Program-made: the position numbers and the translations under genes
Shown here: positions 1-13,070 of the stretch, one piece after another
How positions within the stretch are numbered: the first letter of the stretch is position 1
How the letters are laid out: the number at the start of each line of letters is the position of its first letter
Notes under the pieces: model-generated
Told to the model about the DNA's origin: nothing
Database searches by the model: none
What the model saw: only the letters and a program-made list of their open reading frames with translations
Source: Apoderus coryli
Lineage: Eukaryota; Arthropoda; Insecta; Coleoptera; Attelabidae
Direction: 5' to 3'
NCBI GenBank assembly: GCA_911728435.2
Contig: OU452210.1
Span: 6,014,001 to 6,078,000 of the forward strand
Length of the DNA: 64,000 bases

Positions 1-1073
1 TCTTGGAGTTGCCGAGGAGTGGTGTCTTGCCATGGGAAAGCAGATATCCATGTGTCCGATTATAATACTGTTGTATTCATTTGAAATTATAAAATTGGCG
101 TGGCTGGGGGTGAAGGGATGGAAAACAAACTTCAACCAACAATGGTTTTGAAGTTCCCACTCAATAACAAAATCCACATATTTTTCCGAAAATCGTGCCT
201 ACTTCAGATGCCGAGGTAATCTGGATGGCAAGTTTTAAAATTAACGCACATAGTAGATATATGTGAGTTTTACGCAACTTTATCTCGAAAATCATTATAT
301 AAAAATTTTAAAATTGAAACGTAAATTTTGTTTTTATATGGACCCTGTCCAATGACCTTCTACAATATTCAGGTAAAATTATTATAATTACATTTTCATC
401 AATTAATCATTGCTTGATATGTAATTTAGTGTGGACCTGCTTGCACCCATTTTTCTTTTTCACCCCGAGACAATACTTAGTCCAATAGAAATTCTTTACG
501 AATGTAAAATTACTAAATCCAACTTAAAATATTTAAAGTATTTATGTAAGTTTTTAATTTAAAAATTTTTACGTACAAAACTATTAGCGGTAAATTATGC
601 AACATGTGATACATATTTGAAAACTATTTAAAGGTAGATTTATTACCTAAATGTAAATACATCACTGTGTAACTAGTGTTTAAAACGTTATATTTGGATA
701 ACGAATAGCTTTTAACCACAAAACAGTTTGCTTATACTCGTACATACACAAACAAATAAAGAATAAAACATTTGAGTGCCAGGAAGATAGTCTTTTTAAT
801 AAACAAACATATTTTTATAATTTTAGTTTTTCGCTAAGACTGTTTTGAAAGAAAACTTTATGTATTATTATTTATTATTAGTTTTTTATTTAATTTTACC
901 AAATAATATTTTTGCAAACGTTACAATAAGAGGATGACGAAAGAAGGAAGTACCGCCTAACCATGCCGGCCATGTTTTACGAAACCCATTGTATGTATTG
1001 CAATTTTTTTTATGGTTTGCCGTTACAATATAGAGAGAATTTGTATAATATATATAGTATATATAATTTAATT
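1..1073. other. AT-rich stretch, no gene seen
   Basis: No frame shows a recognisable domain and no splice-bounded open stretch was found on either strand. Short homopolymer and TA-rich runs only. Confidence 0.5.
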
Positions 1074-1310
1074 AGATGGAGCTCGAATCCATAATGCTGC
1101 GCCTGTAAGAAGATGCCGCCATTAATAAATGGATTGGTCGCAATAACATCCCTGGATTTTTATCTGTGCGATACTATAAAAAATAAAGTGTACGAAACTC
1201 GTCTAGGCACATTAGAAGAACTGGAAAATGGATTAAGAGGATGTGAAGAAATTTCCCAGCAAAAAAATTCTAAAAGTTTGCTTCAGAATTGGAAAAATTT
1301 GTGATAAATT
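1074..1310 (+). pseudogene. Relic of DUF4817/Tc1-mariner-type transposase, C-terminal half
   Basis: Two frames read together resemble the catalytic C-terminal part of the insect DUF4817-type DDE transposases. One frame opens with DGARIHNAAPVRR, matching the DGAPPHN motif that carries the second catalytic Asp, then gives NGWIGRNNIPG, matching the KWIGRRGPIEWP block. The other frame continues with DFYLCDTIKNKVYETRLGTL, matching the LDFFLWGYLKNKVY block with the third Asp, then EELENGLRGCEEI. A frameshift lies between the two, stops interrupt both, and nothing N-terminal is left. It is a dead fragment on the opposite strand to the better copy at the right edge of the window. Family membership is inferred from motif order and spacing. 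Confidence 0.65.
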
Positions 1311-4300
1311 AATTAGAAACCATGGCTTGGTCGAAGATCTGGACTTTTAGTTCGTTGTTATTGTTTTTAGTTTAGAGTTTAATTCATATTTTTAATGTTT
1401 TTTTCGTAGTTTCTACTTTTTAATTATTTCTTAATAAAACGACAAAATATAACATTTTCTTCCCACTGAATTTTTAAACCTTTTAATAAATGCGGTCTTA
1501 GCTATGTTAAAAAATATTAAACAATGAGAATACTAGTTTTTGGACCGCCCTCGAGTCTTAATCATGATAGCAACTGTCTAAAAAGTATAATTCCATTATT
1601 ATAAGGTTGTTACGTAGAATCCAACGGCCTCATGGAATTTTGTTTTACTGTCTTCCAAATTCTTAACTAAAATAGAAAACTTTTAATGACACACAATGTA
1701 TGAATTTTTGTCAAAATTAGAGCTTAAGAATTTTGAACGACTAAGACTCGAGAAATGTTATCATATTTGAAGAAAATTATGTTCTAAAGGTAAAGGTACT
1801 AAACTCGGTTAAAACGTACACCAATAAGGTACCGTACTCCTTACCATGAGGATAATGTCTAGCTGATAACCGTACACCCTCTGAAAAAAAAACGCTGAAA
1901 AAATAACCGAGTTATTCACTTATATCCATCTTAAGTGAGTCACCCTGTTTGTTATATATATATACTTGGAAAATACCCTAAATCACCTGAATAATTTCGA
2001 TATAATAAATAACATCATTAGTGGTAATAAATCAGATTCTCAAAATTTTGAAGACTATTGATACAATTATCGACAACTTGACATTGAGTAATATATAGAT
2101 ACACATGTTATTACTATAACTAGGAAAAAAAAGCATTTTTAAAATAATATATATAACTGAGGTGGCTCAAAATCAATGTTTATACTAAAAATATAGAGCT
2201 GACTTGGGTTATGGTTATCAGAAGCCTACTAAATCAATCCTTGAAGAACTTTAGCGTGAGTGGTTTTCCTGACGACCTGTTATTTTCCAAATGATTCTTA
2301 TGTGATCATTGGACTGAAATCAGCCATGTTTAGCTCTTTGGTAAGTACGAACTATCGCGTTTTCGAGCGTTCGTAACTTGTGGATATGTGTTTTGAGTGC
2401 GTTCCACCAACTACATGACATAAATGTTAGAAACGATTTGACTGCTGTTCTGTATATTATATAGGTTGCCTTTTAATATTAGCATTAGTTTGCTATCGCA
2501 CGTTAATTTCACAATACGTGAGCAGAGCTTATGGAGGATCCGGACATGTGCAAAAGCGCTTCGCATAAACAACGAATTCAGAGAAGCACATTCAATAGGG
2601 CAACTTTAAAAGCGTGCTGTGATCCGATTAAGATATTTAGAAATGTTAATATAAACTCATATTTTTTAACGTTCGTTTTCGTAATAAAGTGTGTAAGTAT
2701 GGTGTTTTAATCACTATTTCCAAAACAGAAAACATAATAATTAAACAAAAATTTGACCTAAGAGGTAACTTTCAGTGTTTTAAACTACATAATTGGATAA
2801 TTCTTTAAAAAAAAACAGATTTTATAGAACTACCTAATGAAGATGTTGTCCTGGAACTTTTTTTTATTTTTTTTAAAACGTTGAGATTTAGGGTAAAATA
2901 AATTCTAAAATGCCTTGATATCTGGCGCAATATAAGTAATAATAATAATAGTTTATTCACAAACTTATAAAGAAAGTTACAGGAGAACAGTATCAACGAA
3001 ATATTGAAATAAAGGTGCTAAAAAATCAGAAATAAAATCAGGTTTCTTCTTTATCTACTCGTTGAAATCTTTATACATGTCTTTTAATACACTATAATAC
3101 TTAAAATTAAAAAGAATAGATAGGTACGTTTAAAGGCAATTTCCTGGTTTCTAACATGTTAGCGACTTATCGCTGGTATATCAAATTATATCAGCTTGTA
3201 TAATCAGAGAGTTAGGCTCAACTAGGCACATATTTGTTAAAATTTGTTATAATCATGGTTTAATAAATATTCAATTAAAATATTGTTTTCATATATACAT
3301 AATTAGGCTTTAATTGAGTGAATATGGTGGTGTCTACATTATAATGAGTTGCATTCCATGATTCATAATACCTATCTATTTAGTACTTGAATTGTATGAT
3401 AAAAGATTTTTCCATGTGAGCCAATCTGCTATATACTGCTTCACTGCGAAACACTGTATATTCGATTTAATTAAATAAATATCATTATTACTTGTAAATA
3501 CTAACGTCTTCGAAATTTTAGGCACCTACAAATACGTAACTTAATTAACTTTAACTATACCTAGGTGGCACAAAACCTTAAATTGTTTATATCACACGCA
3601 AGCAAGAGAAGTTTCTAATTATTATTGAAGAACCCAAAAATAAGTGTAATTGCAAAGTAATATGTAAATATTTACTATGAATAGGTAGACAATAAATGTG
3701 TCTATGCAATAATGTACCTCTTCTTATATACTCAAAGATTTATATATTGCTCTGAATAATAGATTTATGAGTCTGTAACCACAATAATTATTGATTTATA
3801 TCTGTACCTAATGGATGGAATTAAATGTTATTCAGGTAAAAAAATGTGACGTCACAAATGGGTTCTTTTAACAAGGAGATAATAACAAAGCATTGAGAGG
3901 AATTCAAGGAGACTAGTTTCAGGTCAGCCAATCAGATATACAGGGTTGAATATAGATTTTTTGTGACAAAATATGAAATTGCATGAGTGTCCATGTTTAC
4001 TTTATAGATTGTAATAATATTAATAATAACAACTTTATTGTTCTATAAGACAAATATATCATCGTATAACCAGATTATGGTAGAATAAATTTTGGAAACC
4101 CAAAAAGCAAAAGTAGGTACTAGACGCCGTCTGATCACATAAAAACTATAACAATTTAAAATACAAGGTGTGTCTAATAATTAATCAAATGTAGCATATT
4201 TATTCACCTAGTGAAATTTCGTAAACTGACATGAAATTTAGTAAAAAAGGATGACCATAGGCGGGGGAACCTTGCCTTAATTATAACCTAACTTTTTTTT

Positions 4301-4317
4301 CTTGGGACTGTTATTCC
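1311..4317. other. Intergenic, no gene supported
   Basis: AT-rich DNA with an (AAT)n microsatellite near 2937-2950, of the kind often left as a non-LTR tail, and isolated transposon-end-like strings such as ACAGGGTTGAATA near 3950. A short open frame around 2264-2377 has a GTAAGTA string but no coding support. Confidence 0.4.
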
Positions 4318-4590
4318 ATTTGTGTGAAAAATGAAATAAAATAAAGTTTTCTACATAAAAAGGCATACTTGTTTTTTCTCGAAAAACTTAAACGTTTTCG
4401 AGAAATTTTGAAAAAACTTTTCGTTAGCAAACTGTATTTCAATAATTTTATTAATGCTGTGTACTAAGGACCAGTTTTGTCCTAAAATTTTGAAACTCGA
4501 ATTTCTCGAAAACCTTTAAGTTTTTCGAGAGAAAACAAGTATGCCTTTTTTATGTGGAAAACTTTATTTTATCACATTTTTGACACAAAT
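4318..4590. repeat. Foldback (inverted) repeat, MITE-like
   Basis: Imperfect inverted arms of about 90 bp lie at roughly 4318-4408 and 4500-4590, around a spacer of about 90 bp. Each arm carries AAAGTTTTC(T/C)ACATAAAAA, GGCATACTTGTTTT and TTCTCGAAAA in mirrored order. There is no coding capacity. Most likely a nonautonomous foldback/MITE insertion; no clear target duplication was identified. Confidence 0.7.
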
Positions 4591-7189
4591 GCTAGGGCAC
4601 CTGACAGTCAACATAATATTGATTAACTTATTGCTGTAGACTTTCAATCTGTTTAATTAGCGCATTCTAAAATTCCAAAGACTTCCGCCTGAATTGAAAG
4701 CCGTAATGCAGGTAAGTAACTGGAAATACATACTATGAACTAGACTGAGATCTTTAACTTTGTTACGAATCGCTATCATTAAACTTTCATTTGCAGAGCA
4801 AATTACCGCTAGGTTTATTGAATCATGTTTTATATGTATGTTTGCGTGAATCCTTATTTATCTGGTTGCCGAATTATCACTCTCATAAATAGTCTGTTGA
4901 AAAGATTCAGCGTCTCGTTATAAAACATTCACATCATTCACTACGGAACGTTGATTTGTATATCAAATTCGTTTATTTTAAATTTTTAAAAAGTTTACAT
5001 TATTTAATATCGCGGGGATCATTATTTTATTTCTGTAATTTAAGTACACGTGTTAATCCAGTTTTACAAGGATTGAAACAGTTCTAATCATTTATGCTAC
5101 AAATGTGAAGCATTTCATGATTTCAGACAGTCCTGATTAACTTTACCAGCTCCTGTCTGCCTTCTTGATTGCAATTCTTTCAACAGGTTTTCGTAGTGTG
5201 CTTGCTTACGCTGATCTTATATTTTCGACCTTTTTAATTCGAGTTAAAACTATGAAGATATTGAAGTGGACTAGAATGATATATAATTTGAAATAAAATT
5301 CTTTATTCCAGAAATATTGATTTAGTCCAGTGAATGGACCACTGTTGGATAAAAAATGTATTACCTACATGTTGTCATTAACTACAAATTATAATCAAAC
5401 ATACTATACCTCAAAAAGAGACTAACAAAGTAAGGAAACCTTTTATTTTTACAATTGACGTGGGTATATGCGTCTTGTAAATTGAATCTGTAAGCTCACT
5501 TTTAATAATTTTTCAAATTATTGTTAACGAATCTGTGGTTAACTGATCAGACTTCTTGTTTGGGATGCCCTGTATATATGTTTTTTTTTCTGTTGTGGGA
5601 TGTCTGATATATAATCGAATTTACAAAAATAAATGTGTGGTTATATATAAGTATATTATTATTAAGAATTTATATTGTAGTATAGTTTAGTCGGCAACAG
5701 TTTCCAAATATTGCCTTGAGAGTAGAAAGTTTGGCAACATAGTGAGTGACATACAGGCCAGGCTGAGGCTTGGCTTTTTGAAACTGGTTTTCTTAACGAA
5801 TAACAACGAGCACAGTGGCCGGGGAAAGCATAACGTCCCACTTGCTAAACAGCTATTGCCTGTTGGTCAGTTCTTCATTTGCGTTGAAAGACCGAATATG
5901 TGCATATTACCTAAACATTTTCTCACCCATAATATTCCATCCATGTGTAACCGGCGCGCTACATATCGAGTCACGTGTGGCCTAAATGTGTGTTTCAACT
6001 AAGTTAATTTTTAAGTTCAGTGGCATTTTTTAAGGATCTGATATTTTCTTTGGTTATCTAGCTGTATGAGTAATTTTAAACTTCATAAAGCTAGGTTACC
6101 GGAGTTAAAGCCAGTTCTTATACATCGCTCCATTCGCTTTTGCCTCAATACACCATCAGATAAGTATCTATCAGAACCACATCTGTTAATATAAAGTAAC
6201 TATTTTTTCGTATTGAAAGTTTGTATGGTACGAAAAAAATATTTGAATAAAATACACCTCAGATAAACGTATTTTTATTAACTTTTTCTTTCTTTCTGAT
6301 TTATCTTCTTAGAAGAAGATCGGTGTTAATGTATTCAAAGGGCACCGATTCCCGGAGGCAGGTGTCGTGTATTCTTGGTTGTTTTCAGAGTTTTATACCA
6401 GTTTTTTTTTCAGTTTAATATTAACATTTATTTATATACTTATCCATACATTAAAAAAAACTAACATTTTTATCTCCCTTTTAATAACACTCTTATTTAT
6501 TTTCCCAAAGTAATATTTATTTATTATTATGTTTATTACGTTTAATCTTATACCTACGATTTAATGTAAATTATATTGAAATAACTAACATAAAAATTGG
6601 GAAGGGTTTGACATTTCATCTTAAACCACGGTTTATACGTCTACCTGTGTATTTATAGATTTTGTGATGCTTATATATTATCTCTTGAGGCTGTAGGTAT
6701 GTTTAAATTTCTCGATTTTGTCGATTGTTAATTTCCATAGCACTTGCTATATCTCTAAATACAATAATTCAAAGTCATAAAGGTATATTAATATTATACA
6801 TCTCTATATTGTTGCATAATTAAAAATAATGTTTCTTGGACATATTTTGCTGATTTGTAACAGGCTCTATTTCTATCTATAATCTGTATTATCTTAATAA
6901 ACATATATAAGAATTTAAACCGTTTTATATACAGTATCATTTTGAGCTAATCAATAGGGAGTTCAGTTGTATATTTCCAATAATACAAAATCATAATAGA
7001 TGCATGTTCCACCAATAAAAAAATAATGGTTTTAATTATCATATACATGAATTACACATTTGATTATAATAATAAATTCATAAAATAAAATCAGAAGGCG
7101 CCAAAAAACATCTAATTAGTTTAAATGTATTTTTTGATTTTTCAAAATTTTATAATATTTTTGTTTGTTCTAGTTTTTATTGAACCCTT
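4591..7189. other. Intergenic; one weak microexon candidate and one weak ORF
   Basis: No recognisable gene. 4661-4711 is a 51-bp stretch open in one frame only, flanked by an AG and a GTAAGT (see findings). An 86-codon frame at 5742-6002 lies in a slightly GC-richer patch but has no recognised motif or repeated family, and I do not call it a gene. Confidence 0.4.
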
Positions 7190-7196
7190 TTGGTCA

Positions 7197-7512
7197 ATTT
7201 TAAAAATTATTTTATTTTGTTTGGGTTGTGCGTTCAGAATTTATAATTCAATTTTCCATTTGTATCCGTGCATTTTTCTCTGTAATATTTTTTTAAATAT
7301 TTGTCATTTTTTGTACTATCCTTACATATAAATACGACGTACGTTTCAGCTTTTTTTTTTTGCCTTCTTCAGGTAGGTATCTTTTATTTATGTATAAGGA
7401 TAGTACAAAATATGACACATATTAAAAAGAAAAAAATGCACGGATACTAATGGAAAATTGAATTATAAATTCTGAACCCACAATCCAAAGAAAATAAAAT
7501 AATTTTTAATAA
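7197..7512. repeat. Long foldback repeat with hammerhead-like apex
   Basis: Two inverted arms of about 130 bp (about 7197-7331 and 7385-7512) share mirrored blocks such as GTACTATCCTTA, CCGTGCATTTTT and GAATTTATAATTCAATTTTC with a few mismatches. The roughly 53-bp apex is not random: its minus strand contains a hammerhead-like core, annotated separately. The 68-codon ORF on the + strand here is simply one arm plus the flank. Penelope-like elements are known to carry hammerheads in terminal repeats that can be inverted, so a Penelope-like terminal structure is the favoured origin (inference). Confidence 0.75.
7331..7380 (-). ncRNA. Hammerhead-ribozyme-like core (type I layout)
   Basis: Read on the minus strand, CTGAAGA (7372-7366) fits the invariant CUGANGA box. 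A weak stem II follows (AGGC / GCT with one bulge, closed by a run of A), then GAAA (7347-7344), a 2-bp stem III (AC/GU, tetraloop GTAC), and a GUC cleavage triplet ending at 7336. Stem I starts GUA/UAC and runs, after small internal loops, into the long inverted arms. All invariant core bases are present. Stem II is weaker than usual, so activity is uncertain. The fold is my hand alignment, not a computed structure. Confidence 0.5.
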
Positions 7513-10500
7513 TAATGTAGGTAACAGAATCAAATAAGATTACCATGAAATAATGGATGTTAAAAAAAACAAATGTTGCATAAATTGTGTCAAATATAGA
7601 GAATTTACCTGACGTCAGCTGTCAAACTGACACTCTTCAAAAAATTATCAGTATTAACTAAATCATTAAGTATTTAAAAACACTAATTAACAAATACCAA
7701 ATTTAATTAAAATATTAAATTAAAATGTATAATAAAGCATACGTTGGTTTTTTAAATGGAGAAAATTTATCATTTAAACAACATTTAACAAATTGCAATT
7801 TACCGCAGGTTTCAGAAAGGATTTTTGATCAAAACTGCTAAATCAGTATAATTTAATATCTTTAACACAACGATTATTATAGTACGGTATAACATTTTGA
7901 ATAAAAAAAACCAAATATATCATACTAACGAATTAATGAATATTAGAACATAAATCAAAATGTATGGTATGTTTAAAAATCAACCATTTCCGAAAGAAGT
8001 CAATAACAATCTAAATCTAGTAAAACCATATCCCGAAACCACCAACATACTAGGTACACTGTAATTTACATAAAATTGCCCCCATGTTATTTTCAGGCTA
8101 TTTTCACATAGACTATTTCTAAAATCATTCCGTATATTTAATCAGAAATTTGAAATTTAGTCAGTGTGCCTATGACGTATTGAAATGGCTATGGCTATGA
8201 CGTATTGAAATGTGTGCCTATGACGTATTGAAATGGACCTCCCGTATACAAAGGCTTCTCTATTTTTTGTTTAAGATTGGCATTTGAACAAAACTTAAAT
8301 AATACAATATAAATAATATTTTCAGTATAAATTAACTTTATAACAGTCATATTCGGCTATTAGTTGAACATATACCGCGCAAGTCATATTTTGCCAATTT
8401 TATTTCAGGGAATATTATTAAGGTTACATATCGATACCGTAGTTCAATAGTGTAACATGTTCCAATATGTAATTGTTGGAAAATCAAAAAATTAAGAAAT
8501 TGTGAACATAATTTCTGAATACGTTTCAATAATAATTATAAATAACAAACATCTTGTTTTTAATTTTTTACTTTAGACTTGTCAGGATTTTGAAATTGGA
8601 TCAAGTTGTTACACTACCTATTGAATAACAGTTATGGACATTACGAATTGAATTTTGAAACATACCAAAACATTCAAACTTACTTGTTTTCTTCACATTA
8701 GCTTGGACAAACTTTTCTATACGGATTTGTTGTACCTAAATACAGACAGTTTTAATTTCTTTCTACATTACGTCAAATCAAATCCAATGGAGCGGATTAT
8801 ATAATATGTTATAAGTATAATTATATCAAAATACATGATGGCGTTCTCTTAAATTTTCAGTTCAAGTTATTAATTTATTCAATTATACTGGGAATTCAAC
8901 TTTTTTTTCCAATTAAAAATTAGGCGGTAATTTTATAAGCAAGTTGCTCTGTATTTCAGTATGCCAACCCATCATGAAAGACCTATTATTATTTCTTATT
9001 TTGAATAACCCCTTTTTCAATCGATTTTTTATGACTTGTTTATTTAAAATTAGGCTTTATATTCTAACTGGATCAGTTAGGTGTTTATAGTAAAATCGTT
9101 TATCTGATCACAGTCAACGAACATGTTTTCACCTTCTATGAGTGTCATCTTCAGTGTCTTCATATAAAATTAAAATTATCTTTGTATGAGTGCTGAAAAT
9201 ACATGGATGTACATTGTTATTTGCTATATCCTACCTTAAACTTTCAGATAGAAAACATTTGGTAAACGCCATCGTATAACATGAAACTTTATAGAATCTG
9301 TGACGATAAAACGCCGTGAAATTAATTTGTATGCAATAGAAAATTATGTATATTTAGATGAAGAGGCATGCGAGTACCCGCATCGATACGCGAGGGCTCC
9401 ACCAATTTTTACGGTTATAGTTTGAGTTGAACAATAAAATCTTAAATACTAAATGTACTTACAATTAGTCAACAATAGACGTTCAGGTCTAGTCCCCTAC
9501 ATTTTACTTATTAAGTTAGAACTCATTGGTAATTACTGACACAACTGAAGGTTGTCAATCCGAAAGTGTCCTAACTCAGCATTCCTGTAGGTAGAAAAAG
9601 TGCCCCTAAATCCACACAATAGGACCACTCGTAATGAACGAGGTAGGATTTAATCAAAGATGGTTTCTAGAGTTCTATATGCTAATTGATTATTATTTTA
9701 ATCGATATAAACCAACATATTCTATATCGGGTTGTATGACTACCCCTAAATCCGGAGGGTAGGATGAAAGGTTCTAGATTCTCATCTAGATTAACTAGAA
9801 TAAACAGGAAATCAATATTTTAATTTTTCATCTGGAGTTTATGGCTTATTCATTCTTTTGGAATCTGTATTCGTGCCAATAGACGGTCATATAGAATCGA
9901 AACATGTGTATTTGTCGAGCATTTGTGGCCAGATAAACAATCTTTATACACCGATATTTATATTGAAATCTACAGTAATAGGGATTATTTCATGAAAATC
10001 AACTTAAATTTGGAGCTCTGTTTGAAATATTCTCTCTTTTTTTTTTTTAATTTTCTCCCGGAAGCGGTGAGTGTCTGATGGAAAAAGGGGAAGAGTTTGG
10101 GGTTTGTAGAGAGAATTCAAAATTTTTGGCTCCCATAACTTTTTTAGTTTTCAAATTTTACTACATGACTTGTATGATTCAATACACATTAAAAGTACCA
10201 TGCATAAAATAAAAGCCATAATTCTTGTAGATATAGAGTATGTTAAATAATTTCTTGATCCGGATTTAAGAACACCATTTTCTAATACACATATCTAAAT
10301 AATTAGTGGTATTAAATGTTAAACGACCTACGTTTAACTTTTTTTTCGTTGTTTATAGTATAAATAATATATTAGAATGAGTATTCAGAAAGTTCTAAAA
10401 ATAAACGTTCGCTAATAAGTTTATTAAGTATTTTCAATGTGTGGCGGATACATGAACGGAATTACGCTGCGTTCTAGCCGTATATGGTAAAAATATTTAA

Positions 10501-12284
10501 TATTATTATTATAGTAGATAATGATTTTTTTTTACCAAGTTTCACAAGCACATGTTTTATAAAAAATATTGATGGAATTTATTTCGGTTTCAAATTCCCT
10601 AATTAAATTAAATGTAATATTCTTTCATGTTAATTTTTAGTATAAACAAATGCCACGAATTATCATTGCTAATATTACACTACCATTTTGTTGTTAATTA
10701 ACACAAATTGTGGACAGTTCTTTCAACTATGAACAGCGTGAATTATCAAAATAATATAAAATTTCCCTCATTCCTATTCTGACAGTGAAACTGGAATTTC
10801 CACATTCAAAAAATATATTTATGTATATAGGATGCTTCAAAAAAGTGGTCTATCAAACGTAGGTATATATATGTTGTTAATATTAATAATAACATAAAAG
10901 CGTAATAAGGTTTCTATATATACCTAAATATTTTAATTTGTTTCAATTTTTGACCCAATTTAAAGATGTCAAAAAAAATTGTCTTGAAATATTGGGGACA
11001 TCGCATTTCACCCAAGTAATCAATTAATTTTCGATATTATGCACCTATTTATTAATACAATATATTTTCCTACATCTTCAGATTTCTTTGATTCCTTAGC
11101 ATTTTGTTTCATTGACACTAATTGAGGAAAAACCTTCCTATTCGCAGTTGGTTTAAGGTAAAAACATTATAAAATTCTAAAGTATATAATAAATAGAGAA
11201 TTTATTAAATATTATTATTTTAATAGGAACTTTAAATTAATTGCAAATATTTGCATTACTAACAATACTTAATGTTAATAGTGATGGTTTGTAGACTAAT
11301 AGACACTAAGCGATTAGTCTCAATTAAAATGGAGGCAATGGATTGAGAAGAGAAGAGATTGACTGAAGTTCGGTGAAGCAAGTGAGGGTTTATGAAAGAA
11401 AGGAATTCCATAAGATATCATAGTGGTGTGAGTACATCGAGGAAGGTGAGGGATAATTATTATAAATTACAACAAAGATGGTAAGAATGAAGGTGGACGA
11501 AATCATATAGTAATTCCTCATACATTATTATGTTAGATTAGATATTCAGTTCAGCTAGGAGCTGAAACTCTATCAATCAACCCAAAATTAACTCACATTA
11601 ATTAAGAATATACGCAATGTTCGTTTTTTTAACGCAAAAAACTATCGGTCGGTTTTGTTGTATAGAAAAAAAGCACTATTAAGGAGCGAGAATTTATTAT
11701 GTGAAAGAAATCCTTTTGCCAACAGAAAATTAAAACAATTTGAATAACAAGTTCCAGGAAGGAAGGAAGGATTTAAAGATTTCAAATTATGAGGGCATTT
11801 TTAAACACAAAATTAGTGTCCTTCTGATCAAACCTTGTTTTGTTCTTAAATAAACCTTGGAAAAGTAGGCAAAAATTATCTTATATGAATCATATAAAGA
11901 ATTAGCATTTAATAATATGATATAAAAAATTCGCTGTTAATGCGTTCTAAAATTATGAATATTTTCTAAATCCCTTGATTTGGTATAAATTTCAACAATA
12001 TAACGGAGAATATCTATTTAATATTCTCTAGAGATTTTTATTCATGGCCTTATATTTTAAAACAAGTGTGTACAAGAATTGCATACTTAATGTTTTAATG
12101 CGTTACAGAGGTCAATTTCTATGAATTAATTTGAAAATTCTGAAATATTCCCATTTGAGTGACATTTTAATACCTAATGGACACATTTAAAACTAGGTAG
12201 TTTTTTTGCAAACCTACAAAATTAGACTAAGTACCTATTTAAATTCAGGATAAATTCTAATATAAATTTATTATTTTACAGCAT
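7513..12284. other. Intergenic; only a small tandem repeat
   Basis: No coding domain was recognised. The stretch contains a minisatellite at 8161-8235 and otherwise unassigned AT-rich sequence with a few GC-richer patches (about 9370-9800, 10060-10130). Confidence 0.4.
8161..8235. repeat. Three-unit minisatellite
   Basis: The unit CTATGACGTATTGAAATG occurs three times, separated by short variable linkers (GGCTATGG, TGTGC). It is probably local slippage duplication. Confidence 0.8.
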
Positions 12285-12430
12285 ATACGAAATTCGGCAG
12301 AAATAACTCCCGCAGAGCTGTTCCACTGGCCGGCACGGTTGTGACATTGCCTAATGTATGCTTTTCCATTTCAAGTGCGACAATGGCGAGAAGAACCTCG
12401 CGATTCCAACATTAGCATTTATATAAGAAA
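12285..12430. other. GC-richer patch with an acceptor-like start
   Basis: TTATTATTTTACAG is followed by GC-rich sequence in which one + frame stays open for about 44 codons (TKFGRNNSRRAVPLAGTV and onward) to a stop near 12416. No homologous family is recognised. It could be an exon of an unseen gene or an old mobile element fragment. Confidence 0.25.
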
Positions 12431-12866
12431 TAACTATGTTGCTATCACGCAGCAAATAGTTGGTCGACATGTTTAGCTATTTTGTATAATAAAGTTCCGA
12501 ACCGAAAAAAATCATAAACACGTAAACAATTTGAGAACAATAGGTTCAATTTTAAAAACAAAGTGTCCTCATTACACAATCCCCAGAAATTGCTAATTGC
12601 AGAATATCTGACCTAAGCATAATGAGAAAATTGCATACAGACTTAAAGCTCTCTTCATACAAAATGATGGTTGTACAGCGCTAGAAATTCATCGCCGATC
12701 TCTGAAGAGCCAACGTTTGACTGCTGTCCGTTGTGCTGTTTCTGATTTTAACCTTCTGCATGTGAAGCGCACTCTGTATCAATGACGCCAAAAACCCTTT
12801 ACCAAATTACTGTATTATATTTGTATTATATTCTAATAAGATATATTGGTTCCAACTACCTAACTA

Positions 12867-12960
12867 ATGAAATTTTAAACGCAATTTCCTCGAGAATTAT
12901 GGGGGCAAATATCAAAAGTAAGCTATCGCTGTAAAGCAGATAAAAAATTATTTAAAATGA
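12867..12960 (-). repeat. Dispersed repeat A, end fragment
   Basis: The reverse complement of this segment matches 27306-27393: both share TCTGCTTTACAGCGATAG-type sequence, GATATTTGCCCCCATAATTC and a TCGAGAA block. It is the distal end of the family whose longer copies lie at 19940 and 27020. Confidence 0.75.
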
Positions 12961-13070
12961 TGTATCACTCGACCCCTACTGTTATTTGATTGCAAAGTTT
13001 CAAACATGAAATTAAAGAATAAACTAATTCTATATACATAGTGTCCCTAAATATGCTAATATTGTTCAAT

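Noticed and set aside
1084..1094. GCTCGAATCC resembling a tRNA B box
   Set aside because: No A box, acceptor stem or anticodon arm can be folded; it lies within the transposase relic. No tRNA or rRNA gene was found in the window.
2264..2377. Short + open frame containing GTAAGTA
   Set aside because: The open frame runs through the donor string and no acceptor or motif supports an exon.
5742..6002. 86-codon + ORF in a GC-richer patch
   Set aside because: No recognisable domain, no splice context and no second copy; not enough to call a gene.
7125..7331. 68-codon + ORF
   Set aside because: It is one arm of the foldback repeat plus flank, not a gene.
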